Of a DNA stretch of 64,000 bases, positions 51,893 to 58,480 are shown piece after piece; positions within the stretch are counted from its first letter, which is position 1, and the number at the start of each line of letters is the position of its first letter. Source of the stretch: Flavobacterium oreochromis (GTDB lineage Bacteria > Bacteroidota > Bacteroidia > Flavobacteriales > Flavobacteriaceae); NCBI RefSeq assembly GCF_019565455.1, contig NZ_CP067377.1:1866001-1930000 (forward strand), written 5' to 3'. The notes beneath the pieces are model-generated. The model had not been told where the DNA came from. It saw only the letters and a list, made by a program, of their open reading frames with translations, and searched no databases. The position numbers were made by a program, and so were the translations under genes.

Positions 51893-52133
51893 AATGATTT
51901 TTTTTCGAAATATAGATAATATGAGTTACTAAAACAAGTAAAATGTTTTTTTTATTTATCTCTTGCATTAGAAGTTGTATTGTGGATTTAGTTATTTTTT
52001 AATAATAAAGAAGTTTTTAAAGAGTTATCTTTTATTCTGTCTAAATTTGTATGTTTTTTTATTTTTTAAGTTATTGTTTTACAGTGTTTTGTCTTTTTTT
52101 ATTAAAAAAAATAAAAAAAAGTAGAAAAAAAGT
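51893..52133. other. AT-rich spacer before the tRNA promoter
   Basis: No gene is visible. It contains a spare TAAATTTG box at 52042-52049 without a matching TTG, and long A/T runs. The tRNA promoter begins at its right end. Confidence 0.5.
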
Positions 52134-52164
52134 TTGCACAACTTGAATTTAGTTGTAAATTTGC
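52134..52164 (+). promoter_or_regulatory. Promoter of tRNA-Met
   Basis: TTG at 52134-52136, 20-bp spacer, TAAATTTG at 52157-52164, about 38 bp upstream of the tRNA. Confidence 0.78.
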
Positions 52165-52201
52165 ACTCGCATTCGGAAAGGATGTTACCAACGAAAAAAA
52201 T

Positions 52202-52275
52202 GGCGAGGTAGCTCAGTTGGTTAGAGCGCAGGATTCATAACCCTGAGGTCACGGGTTCAACTCCCGTCTTCGCTA
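52202..52275 (+). tRNA. tRNA-Met (CAU)
   Basis: Full cloverleaf: acceptor GGCGAGG / CTTCGCT, D-arm GCTC...GAGC, anticodon loop TTCATAA with CAU, T-arm ACGGGTTCAACTCCCGT, discriminator A. The 3' CCA is not encoded. It reads as an elongator Met tRNA; a CAU-anticodon tRNA-Ile2 cannot be excluded by eye. The prophage starts just downstream, so its 3' end is probably the attachment site. Confidence 0.95.
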
Positions 52276-52279
52276 CAAG

Positions 52280-52319
52280 GTTCTAAACCCACTCCCAATA
52301 AGGGTTTAGAACTTTTTTT
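52280..52319 (+). terminator. Terminator of tRNA-Met
   Basis: GTTCTAAACCC and GGGTTTAGAAC form an 11-bp stem followed by seven T. Confidence 0.92.
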
Positions 52320-52336
52320 ATAAACACTTTCGAGAC

Positions 52337-52380
52337 GCGTAATTTAGCAAACGGCAATGTAAACGGCAATGTAATTACGC
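52337..52380. repeat. 12-bp tandem repeat inside an 8-bp inverted repeat, before the integrase
   Basis: AAACGGCAATGT occurs twice in tandem (52349-52360 and 52361-52372). It is framed by GCGTAATT (52337-52344) and AATTACGC (52373-52380). Lying between the tRNA and the integrase, these are plausible integrase arm-type or regulatory sites. Confidence 0.75.
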
Positions 52381-52386
52381 AAACAC

Positions 52387-53592
52387 ATGAAAAAATTACT
52401 TTTCGGTTGCTCACGAACTGATGCGTGGGTGTCACCTGAAGACTGGAATAAATCGTCTTCTAAAAAACTTATGAACTCAAATTGGTATGTCCAGTGCAAC
52501 TTCTTCGATCCAAAGTTTAAAGATAAATACCCTAAAGGATTTCCATATCGAAAAAAATTAAATAAGTTCAAGACCCTTGAAGAACGAAAGGCTGCAGCTG
52601 AATTCTATTTATCTGAAATTGTAGAGATACTTGACAAAGGCTACAATCCTATAACTAAACATTTTATGGAAGATAGGACCTATGCCAACACAAAAGAACT
52701 AACTCCTGAGTCTTATTTTCCTGATGCGTTGAAATTAGCACACGCAAGTTTAAAAGTAGCTAAATCAACAAATTACGATATCAAATACATGCTTAATAAA
52801 GTAATTCCCGCAATTGAAGCAGTAGAAATGGATAAGGTCAAAATTCAAGATGTTAAGAGAAAGCATATAAGAACTGTTCTTGATTACCTTGAAGAAACAG
52901 AGGCTACTTTTTCCGAACATAAATTCAATAAATATAGAGGTTATCTATCCATTTTGTTTAAAGAAATGATGGAGTTCGAAGCGGTCGAATCAGATGTAGT
53001 TATATCCATAAAGAAAAGAGTTCAAGAAACAACTATTAGAGAGGTTTTGAATAAATCTGAACGAAAGAAAGTTAATGAGCATCTAAAAAATCATCACCCA
53101 GACTTCTGGAGATTCACCGTTTTATTTTTCCATTCAGGCGGACGGATTAGCGAATTACTAGATCTGAAAGTTAAGGATGTTCTTCTTGATTACCAAAAAT
53201 ACAGGGTTTTAATAGCAAAAGGGAAACAATATAAATGGGTTGAGCGTGTGATCAAAGACGTTGCTTTTGATTTATGGGAAAAATCTTTATATGGTGGCGC
53301 TCAAGATGATTATGTTTTTTCAAAAGGATTAATACCTGGTCCACAAAGAATACGAAGAGAACAAATTAGCAGAAGATGGAGCACGCATGTTAAAAAGAAA
53401 TTAGATATAAAGGCTGATTTTTACGCTCTTAAACATATTAATTTAGATGAAACTGCTGATATGTTATCAATGAAAGATGCTGCAGCAATGGCGAGTCATA
53501 AATCAACTCAAATGGTGGAAAAGCATTATGCGGTAGGTGAAAAGGAAAGACAATTTATACGCTTGAAGTCTTTAAATAATAATTTTGCTTAA
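52387..53592 (+). CDS. Prophage tyrosine recombinase (integrase) with variant catalytic box
   Basis: 401 residues, closely following the tRNA. The catalytic Arg is Arg253 (SGGRISELL), a lysine follows near 278-280 (IAKGKQ), then His371 (MASHKST) and Tyr381 (EKHYAV). The usual HxLRH box reads FYALKH, so the His and second Arg are replaced by Tyr346 and Lys349. It catalyses phage integration, probably at the tRNA. N-terminal arm-binding region at about 1-120 and core-binding domain at about 110-210. A terminator follows. Confidence 0.92.
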   Translation: MKKLLFGCSRTDAWVSPEDWNKSSSKKLMNSNWYVQCNFFDPKFKDKYPKGFPYRKKLNKFKTLEERKAAAEFYLSEIVEILDKGYNPITKHFMEDRTYANTKELTPESYFPDALKLAHASLKVAKSTNYDIKYMLNKVIPAIEAVEMDKVKIQDVKRKHIRTVLDYLEETEATFSEHKFNKYRGYLSILFKEMMEFEAVESDVVISIKKRVQETTIREVLNKSERKKVNEHLKNHHPDFWRFTVLFFHSGGRISELLDLKVKDVLLDYQKYRVLIAKGKQYKWVERVIKDVAFDLWEKSLYGGAQDDYVFSKGLIPGPQRIRREQISRRWSTHVKKKLDIKADFYALKHINLDETADMLSMKDAAAMASHKSTQMVEKHYAVGEKERQFIRLKSLNNNFA

Positions 53593-53598
53593 CAAATA

Positions 53599-53625
53599 CA
53601 AAAACCCCTTTAAAAGGGGTTTTTC
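53599..53625. terminator. Bidirectional terminator between integrase and hicB
   Basis: AAAAACCCCTT and AAGGGGTTTTT pair around TAA. A/T runs on both sides let it work for the integrase and for the convergent hicAB. Confidence 0.92.
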
Positions 53626-53672
53626 ATTGAAGGTGAATTCAATAAATTGTCAATTAATTATACACCTCTATT

Positions 53673-54071
53673 TTATAGTTCCACGGCTAAAAGCTCTTTT
53701 CCCAACTTATGCAGGGCATTTTCTATTTTTTCGCGTTGTTCTAGTCTTGGTTTTCTGTGTCCTGTAGAATAATGTTGTAATTGTTTCTGATTTATTCCTG
53801 TTAGTTTTTCCAATGCTGCATTTGAGAATATGCCTTTATAGTAATTTAAAAGACTAACTGTATCAAAAAGAAAAACAACGTTGTATTCTCCTTTTAAAAT
53901 GTCAGGAATATTCTCAAGAGAGTTATGTTCTTTTAATAATCGTATCGAATCTAATACTGATTGTTTAGCTTCTTCAACAGTGTCACCTCCAGCATAGATT
54001 CCCTCTACATTTTCAGCGAAAGCAGAAAACATATCTTCTGATCTTTCAATAATAATTCTTACAATTTTCAT
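53673..54071 (-). CDS. hicB: HicB antitoxin with C-terminal helix-turn-helix
   Basis: 132 residues. The N-terminal partial RNase-H-like fold (IIIERSEDMFSAFAENVEGI, GGDTVEEAKQSVLDSIRLL) neutralises HicA. The C-terminal half (LEKLTGINQKQLQHYSTG) is an XRE-type DNA-binding domain. It follows hicA after a 41-bp gap. It probably represses the promoter at 54317-54346 through the palindrome there. Confidence 0.93.
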   Translation of the reverse strand: MKIVRIIIERSEDMFSAFAENVEGIYAGGDTVEEAKQSVLDSIRLLKEHNSLENIPDILKGEYNVVFLFDTVSLLNYYKGIFSNAALEKLTGINQKQLQHYSTGHRKPRLEQREKIENALHKLGKELLAVEL

Positions 54072-54112
54072 CGCTACAACTTTTTAAAACTCTATTTTTT
54101 TAAGAGAGGGGC

Positions 54113-54292
54113 TTATTTCAACCCCATCTCTTTTGTCATTTTAGACTCAAGTCCTTTCCCTAATTCCTTTGCTCCGTGAAAAGGAACAGGGTAAGTTCTG
54201 CCGTTCTTTTCGTAGATGTAATGACTACCATCTGTTCGGATGTGCACCCATCCGTTTCTTAGTACCTTTCGGTGGAATTCAGATGATTTCAT
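54113..54292 (-). CDS. hicA: HicA toxin (mRNA interferase)
   Basis: 59 residues with a dsRBD-like fold: MKSSEFHRKVLRNGWVHIRT, then DGSHYIYEK holding the catalytic His, and PFHGAKELGKGLES. The ATG at 54292 gives the family start; an upstream in-frame start would lie beyond the promoter box. It cleaves mRNA when HicB is lost, and may stabilise the prophage. Confidence 0.94.
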   Translation of the reverse strand: MKSSEFHRKVLRNGWVHIRTDGSHYIYEKNGRTYPVPFHGAKELGKGLESKMTKEMGLK

Positions 54293-54316
54293 AGAACGTG
54301 TTATTAATTGACTCCT

Positions 54317-54346
54317 CAAAGATAGTAAAATTACTATCAAAAACAA
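54317..54346 (-). promoter_or_regulatory. hicAB promoter overlapping an 18-bp palindromic operator
   Basis: On the minus strand, TTG (54346-54344), a 19-bp spacer, then TATCTTTG (54324-54317). An 8-2-8 palindrome, GATAGTAA-AA-TTACTATC, covers 54321-54338, between and over the two boxes. This is the expected layout for autorepression by HicB. Confidence 0.82.
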
Positions 54347-54362
54347 ATAATATTATATTTTT

Positions 54363-54593
54363 TTATTCTTTTTCTTCAATTGTTAATTCTAAGTTTAGTA
54401 AAACAAGAATGTCTACTAAACTAGATATGCGATAATCAACTCGTGAGGGGTTACCTCTTCGAAGAACAGAATATACTTGATTACTGTTCTTCCCCGCGTC
54501 GATTAGATGCTGGGGTTTTAAACCTTTTTTTTTTAAAATGGCGTTAAGTTGTTCGCCTATTGAATCCAATTTATTTATACTATGTTCGTTCAT
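54363..54593 (-). CDS. XRE-type helix-turn-helix regulator
   Basis: 76 residues. IGEQLNAILKKKGLKPQHLI followed by NQVYSVLRRGNPSRVDYRIS resembles a Cro/CI-like HTH. A phage repressor, Cro or an antitoxin-like regulator are all possible. It lies between hicA and an unknown small gene on the same strand. Confidence 0.72.
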   Translation of the reverse strand: MNEHSINKLDSIGEQLNAILKKKGLKPQHLIDAGKNSNQVYSVLRRGNPSRVDYRISSLVDILVLLNLELTIEEKE

Positions 54594-54642
54594 ATGAGTT
54601 TTTTTAAAAATAATTTACTGATAAATAAATATTAATTATTTG

Positions 54643-54876
54643 TTAAGTACTTTTCATGTACTTTTCAAAAAATCTAAAAGCTTTTTCTAAAACTTCATCT
54701 TCTGTGTCAGTTGACACTGCTTCGACGTTGTTTTGTGTAAAAGCTAAAATAAAATTTTCAACTTCACCATCTGAATTGATATAGCCAAATTTCTTATTTT
54801 TTACTTTTATATCACTAATCAAAATCCCACTTAAAGGGATCACCTCAATTAATGATAGGTGTTTGACAGCGTACAC
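54643..54876 (-). CDS. Small unknown prophage protein
   Basis: Up to 77 residues; the frame starts with a GTG at 54876 inside a hairpin, so a downstream start (GTG near 54843) is also possible. Contents such as KNKKFGYINSDGEVENFILAF and TEDEVLEKAFRFFEKY look like a real folded domain. No family recognised. Confidence 0.5.
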   Translation of the reverse strand: MYAVKHLSLIEVIPLSGILISDIKVKNKKFGYINSDGEVENFILAFTQNNVEAVSTDTEDEVLEKAFRFFEKYMKST

Positions 54877-54895
54877 CCATAGGCGTACGCTGTCA
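54864..54895. repeat. Palindrome at the start of the small unknown gene
   Basis: TGACAGCGTAC (54864-54874) and GTACGCTGTCA (54885-54895) are perfect 11-bp arms around ten bases. It could be an operator or an RNA hairpin over the start of the minus-strand gene. Confidence 0.65.
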
Positions 54896-54907
54896 TTATT
54901 ATTTTCG

Positions 54908-54934
54908 CTGCATTTTTACAAAGTAAAAATGCAG
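54908..54934. repeat. 12-bp-arm perfect palindrome
   Basis: CTGCATTTTTAC and GTAAAAATGCAG with a three-base loop. Second palindrome in the control region; a cruciform or operator is plausible. Confidence 0.65.
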
Positions 54935-54965
54935 GAATTAAATACTCCTCAAAAGCCATTATTTT

Positions 54966-55061
54966 TTTATGTTTATGTTTATGTTTATATTTGTAATAAA
55001 ATTTTAATTTTATTAAAATTTTATTTTGACAAATGTAAGCCTCTCATTGAGAGGCTTTTTT
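54966..55061 (+). ncRNA. Possible short transcript: TTTATG repeats, -7 box and terminator
   Basis: Three TTTATG units (54966-54983) lead into TATATTTG (54986-54993), a -7 box, though no TTG is at the right distance. AAGCCTCTC / GAGAGGCTT (55037-55057) with a T-run follows about 45 bp later. A transcript of about 60 nt would result. No coding frame fits, so a small RNA is possible; this is speculative. Confidence 0.3.
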
Positions 55062-55062
55062 A

Positions 55063-55475
55063 TTAGTAATTATACCATTCCTTTAATTCACTTTCCTTTA
55101 CTTCTGAATACTGAACCTCTCCGTCATAGCTGAAGGAGTAAACTAACTCTTTTCCATTCCATTTGCCAACTCCCCAGTAATTGCTAGCATGATTCCCTCT
55201 GTAATTGTTTCGGTCAAAAGTTCTTTCTACATAAACTAAAACTTCTTTTTCTGTTTCAAACTCTTCTGTTTCTTCATCGAAAGACTCAATTTCTAGGTAT
55301 TCACTGTAATATTCAGAAAATTGATCATTATTAAATTCACCTGCAGAATTTGCTTGTAATGCTAATAATTCGTTAAATTTTATAACCGCTTCTGCTAAGT
55401 TATCAAATTCTATTGTGTTGTAAGATTCTGTATTTTTCTCTGTTGATACTCTTTTTGTACGTTGTAAGTTTTCAT
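55063..55475 (-). CDS. Unknown acidic prophage protein (frameshifted near 55453)
   Basis: The ATG at 55475 begins MKTYNVQK. The five-A run (minus strand) at 55452-55456 lacks one base; restoring it gives KRVSTEKNTESYNTIEF and a 137-residue frame to the stop at 55063. It is rich in Glu and Asp (LEIESFDEETEEFETEKEV), then has YWGVGKWNGKELVYSFSYDG. It has a consensus promoter upstream and is transcribed alone. No family recognised. Confidence 0.65.
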
Positions 55476-55513
55476 AATTTTAATTTTATTTTTATTGTTT
55501 CATTTTGACTCTA

Positions 55514-55542
55514 CAAATATACGACTAAAATTTAGTTTTCAA
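55514..55542 (-). promoter_or_regulatory. Promoter of the acidic prophage gene
   Basis: On the minus strand, TTG (55542-55540), 18-bp spacer, TATATTTG (55521-55514). Confidence 0.7.
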
Positions 55543-55697
55543 AAGAAAACTTTTAAAAATAGATGAAATGCAAATTTTATCGATTAAAAAACAAGAAAGC
55601 AGGACTTATCAAAAACGCATTATATAATTTTTACAGAATTTTGTATATAATTTTCTTTAAAAATTGTATTTTTTTAAGCCTCCATTTTCTCTTAAAA

Positions 55698-55737
55698 CAA
55701 AAAAACTGCGAGAATATATAAATATCTCGCAGTTTTA
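55698..55737 (-). terminator. Terminator of the prophage late operon
   Basis: AAAACTGCGAGA and TCTCGCAGTTTT pair; on the minus strand a run of seven T follows. It lies after the spanin-like gene. Confidence 0.9.
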
Positions 55738-55759
55738 AGCTAACCAAATAAGATAAAAA

Positions 55760-56167
55760 TTATTTTTTGCCGTAATACACAATTAGAAAAACAATTACGG
55801 CAAACAAAAACAAGAATACGAAACCAAACAGATATAAATAAACAGTAGTGTTATCAGTTTCTTTTTCTTTGACCACTTCTTTTTTTTGATCATCTTTTAT
55901 TAAATGAATGCTATCACGCACAATTGTATGAATGGTTTTGTAATTATTCACAACTCTTGTATTGTATATAGTGTCGCCATTTACCACCATTGGCTTAGTT
56001 ACATCGACAGGCTCAAAGACTTTAGAAGTATCAAGCTCAGTTTGTTTAACATTCTTGTTTTCGATTAATTCAACCTTTGTTTTCTCTTTAAAAAAGGCTT
56101 TGTTTTTCTTTATGATTCCGCATGAATTGACAAGAATTAGAAATAATAGTAAAATGTACTTTTTCAT
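55760..56167 (-). CDS. Predicted one-piece spanin (lipoprotein plus C-terminal membrane helix)
   Basis: 135 residues. It starts with a lipoprotein signal and lipobox (MKKYILLLFLILVNSCG), then has about 85 polar residues. It ends with one transmembrane helix (YLYLFGFVFLFLFAVIVF) and YYGKK. An outer-membrane lipid anchor joined to an inner-membrane helix is the layout of unimolecular spanins, such as that of phage T1. It lies 7 bp after the endolysin gene, where lysis genes cluster. It would fuse the two membranes at the last step of lysis. The call rests on layout and place, not on sequence likeness. Confidence 0.68.
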   Translation of the reverse strand: MKKYILLLFLILVNSCGIIKKNKAFFKEKTKVELIENKNVKQTELDTSKVFEPVDVTKPMVVNGDTIYNTRVVNNYKTIHTIVRDSIHLIKDDQKKEVVKEKETDNTTVYLYLFGFVFLFLFAVIVFLIVYYGKK

Positions 56168-56174
56168 AGCTCTT

Positions 56175-56678
56175 TTAAATAAGCGGATAAACTATCCTGT
56201 TTGAATCTTTTATAATTATTCCTTTGTCAATTCGCTGTTTTAATGCTTTCCAATCAAAACCAAAGTTCATTTCAAAATGAGGAAAATCCTTAAAGGTTTT
56301 CCAATCACCACCCCATTCCCATCCTTTCGACTTGAAGTAGTTTGTTACTTCCATCCAATCAGCAACTTTATCACCATCAAAATCTTTGGCCATATCCCAA
56401 GACACAGTTTCAAAATTGCCGTCTCCATCTTTGTCAATCAACAAAACAATATCAAAAGCAAGACCGTAATTATGTATAGATTGCCAAGCATCTGCATTTG
56501 TAACTTTTGGGCGTTTTTTAAATAAAGCCCTTTGCTCTTCAGGCGATCTATAAACATAGGCAAAGCGTAAACGCACGCCTTTGCCTAATAAGCTATTAAC
56601 TTCTTTATATTGCTCAAGCAATCTCTCCCTTACCTTTGGGTGCGCTTGCTCTATCCTTTTTAGCGTGATTTCATCCAT
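56175..56678 (-). CDS. Phage endolysin, M15 family peptidase
   Basis: 167 residues. The zinc-site motifs are SIHNYGLAFDIVL (SxHxxGxAxD) and, near the end, WEWGGDWKTFKDFPHFEM with the last His. This is the L-alanyl-D-glutamate or D,D-peptidase type (VanY/CwlK-like). It has no signal peptide, so it needs a holin. Overlaps none; adjacent genes are 1 and 7 bp away. Confidence 0.92.
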   Translation of the reverse strand: MDEITLKRIEQAHPKVRERLLEQYKEVNSLLGKGVRLRFAYVYRSPEEQRALFKKRPKVTNADAWQSIHNYGLAFDIVLLIDKDGDGNFETVSWDMAKDFDGDKVADWMEVTNYFKSKGWEWGGDWKTFKDFPHFEMNFGFDWKALKQRIDKGIIIKDSNRIVYPLI

Positions 56679-56679
56679 A

Positions 56680-57381
56680 TTATCCTAATAAATCTAAGTT
56701 TACGTTTTGATATTTTTTGAAGCGCCCGTTTATCTTGTCAAACGCATTTTTAGCGTCTTTTGGAATTAAAAATAAACTAATCGCCACTACTTCTAATATT
56801 GCACTCATTTTATCGTAGTTCGAAAAGTAGTCATCATTGGTTGTGATACTTTCTACACGTTGCACAAATCCGTCGACCACCTCTTGGCGAAAGTCTTCAT
56901 AGGAATTAATTACAAAGCGTGCATCTTCTACAGTAATACCGCAACGAATAAAGTCACGCTCAGCCTGTATTGTGTAATTATTTACTATATTGAAAAGATT
57001 AGACTTTACTAAGTATCGTAAGCCTTGCGAACTGCATTCGTTTAGATCAGGTCTTTTTAAAAAAGCCGTCATTGAGGCTTCAATTTCAGTTGTCTTCAAT
57101 TTGATTAAGTGATGTAATAATTTAGTCTTAATCATATCCACCTCTCCATTAGTTGCGAAGTCTATTCGCATAATTTCGTTGCGCACGTTTACCGTGGTAT
57201 TGAAAAAGTCGTGTTGAACAAGATTAGCAATGTCTTTTTTCTTTTTCAGGATTGATTTTGCTTTAATAATTTCGGCAATAGCATTGCGGTAATAGTAGGA
57301 AATTACCACGATTAATACGATGATGAATAATTCCCAATGAGCAAGGTTGTTCAATACATTTGAAAAGTCTAATTCTTTCAT
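56680..57381 (-). CDS. Unknown prophage protein with N-terminal membrane helix
   Basis: 233 residues. One membrane segment (about 17-33, LFIIVLIVVISYYY) is followed by a basic stretch (KAKSILKKKKD) and a long, mostly helical domain. It sits directly before the endolysin gene (1-bp gap). It could take part in lysis or be a superinfection-exclusion protein; no family recognised. Confidence 0.7.
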   Translation of the reverse strand: MKELDFSNVLNNLAHWELFIIVLIVVISYYYRNAIAEIIKAKSILKKKKDIANLVQHDFFNTTVNVRNEIMRIDFATNGEVDMIKTKLLHHLIKLKTTEIEASMTAFLKRPDLNECSSQGLRYLVKSNLFNIVNNYTIQAERDFIRCGITVEDARFVINSYEDFRQEVVDGFVQRVESITTNDDYFSNYDKMSAILEVVAISLFLIPKDAKNAFDKINGRFKKYQNVNLDLLG

Positions 57382-57410
57382 TTTTTTAAAATAAGTAAGT
57401 TAAAATTTGG

Positions 57411-57818
57411 TTAGTGATTTATTTTATAAAATTGTTTGTCCTCTTCCGATATTGCATCAACGCAATGGTTTTTCCCCAATACTTTGTCTAAGAATCGCCT
57501 TAGCCACGTATCGTTTATGAAAAGCATTATCATTCCTGTAACGGCTGAAATGGTTTGATACCATTTGCCATATTTTATACCACCTTTTAACTTGAACGTA
57601 TCGTTTAACAGTTCGCCAGCACCAGCATTAGCCAATCCATCGAGTGATAAACTTATGCTTCTGAATATTGGTCGCAATTGCTTGTTTAGCGAGTAGTCTA
57701 ATTGCCAAATGTGCTTACCCAATGAGTAAATTATTCCTATAATAAACAAGGTTGGGAACACCACGAAACTAACCGCTGTTAGCAGTATTTCTAAAAATAA
57801 ATTAATGATACTTTTCAT
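57411..57818 (-). CDS. Small prophage membrane protein, possible holin
   Basis: 135 residues. A long hydrophobic stretch (about 4-33, INLFLEILLTAVSFVVFPTL) is followed by a polar middle and a second hydrophobic part (about 88-103, ISAVTGMIMLFIND). Two-span small proteins before the endolysin are often holins, but no family match was seen, so this is only a suggestion. Confidence 0.55.
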   Translation of the reverse strand: MKSIINLFLEILLTAVSFVVFPTLFIIGIIYSLGKHIWQLDYSLNKQLRPIFRSISLSLDGLANAGAGELLNDTFKLKGGIKYGKWYQTISAVTGMIMLFINDTWLRRFLDKVLGKNHCVDAISEEDKQFYKINH

Positions 57819-57820
57819 AA

Positions 57821-58465
57821 TTATATACTCATTACTTGTTGGTAAATACTCGCTACATCAGCAGGCGTTATCGTTGCTGGTAAATCGTCAATTAGCTTTA
57901 ATCGGCTCATTGCCTTTTCGTGTAGTTCTTGGTCTAAATCCAAATAGATTCGCTTTCGTAAGCATTCAATAAGCTGAATTCCATTATCATTAAACGCTTT
58001 ACCTTGCTCGAATTTATCTATCACATTATTGATAAACTTGAAGGTTGTTTGCCCTTCTAATTGAGCTTCCGTGGCTATCGTATTAAAAGGATCGGGGTTT
58101 TCTCCTCCCTTTTCCAAATAACATTTTAACCTTACACATAAATTATATTTGTTTGTATAAGCCTCTTCGTAATAATCTAAGTCGTCATTTATTGACTTAG
58201 CCATCGCCATAGATTTTATGTATACCTTGATCTTTAATATTACCTTATCAAGGTAACTTATTATTTGGTCATTCTTTTTTTCTCTTATTTCTTTAGAATT
58301 CAGACCTTCATAATAAGAACTGCCATTCCAGTGGGGGTCTATAAAATCCCCTAAATATTTTGGCGCTAAAATAGAATTACTAAACAATCCTCTGTTGTTT
58401 TCTATAAATTCTTGTGTATATACTTTATTGGGTTTACCGTTCACAATTAATGAATATTCTTTCAT
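57821..58465 (-). CDS. Unknown prophage protein after the tail fibre
   Basis: 214 residues, helical, no signal peptide. The start MKEYSLIVNGKPNKVYTQEF and NPDPFNTIATEAQLEGQTTF are notable but not family-diagnostic. Small genes right after a tail fibre often encode fibre assembly chaperones; here that is inferred from place only. Confidence 0.6.
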   Translation of the reverse strand: MKEYSLIVNGKPNKVYTQEFIENNRGLFSNSILAPKYLGDFIDPHWNGSSYYEGLNSKEIREKKNDQIISYLDKVILKIKVYIKSMAMAKSINDDLDYYEEAYTNKYNLCVRLKCYLEKGGENPDPFNTIATEAQLEGQTTFKFINNVIDKFEQGKAFNDNGIQLIECLRKRIYLDLDQELHEKAMSRLKLIDDLPATITPADVASIYQQVMSI

Positions 58466-58480
58466 CTTCTTTCATTTTAT

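Noticed and set aside
53585..53767. 60-codon plus-strand frame after the integrase
   Set aside because: Runs through the terminator and the end of hicB on the other strand.
54863..55066. 67-codon plus-strand frame across the palindromic region
   Set aside because: Its sequence follows the palindromes and low-complexity repeats; no protein-like pattern.
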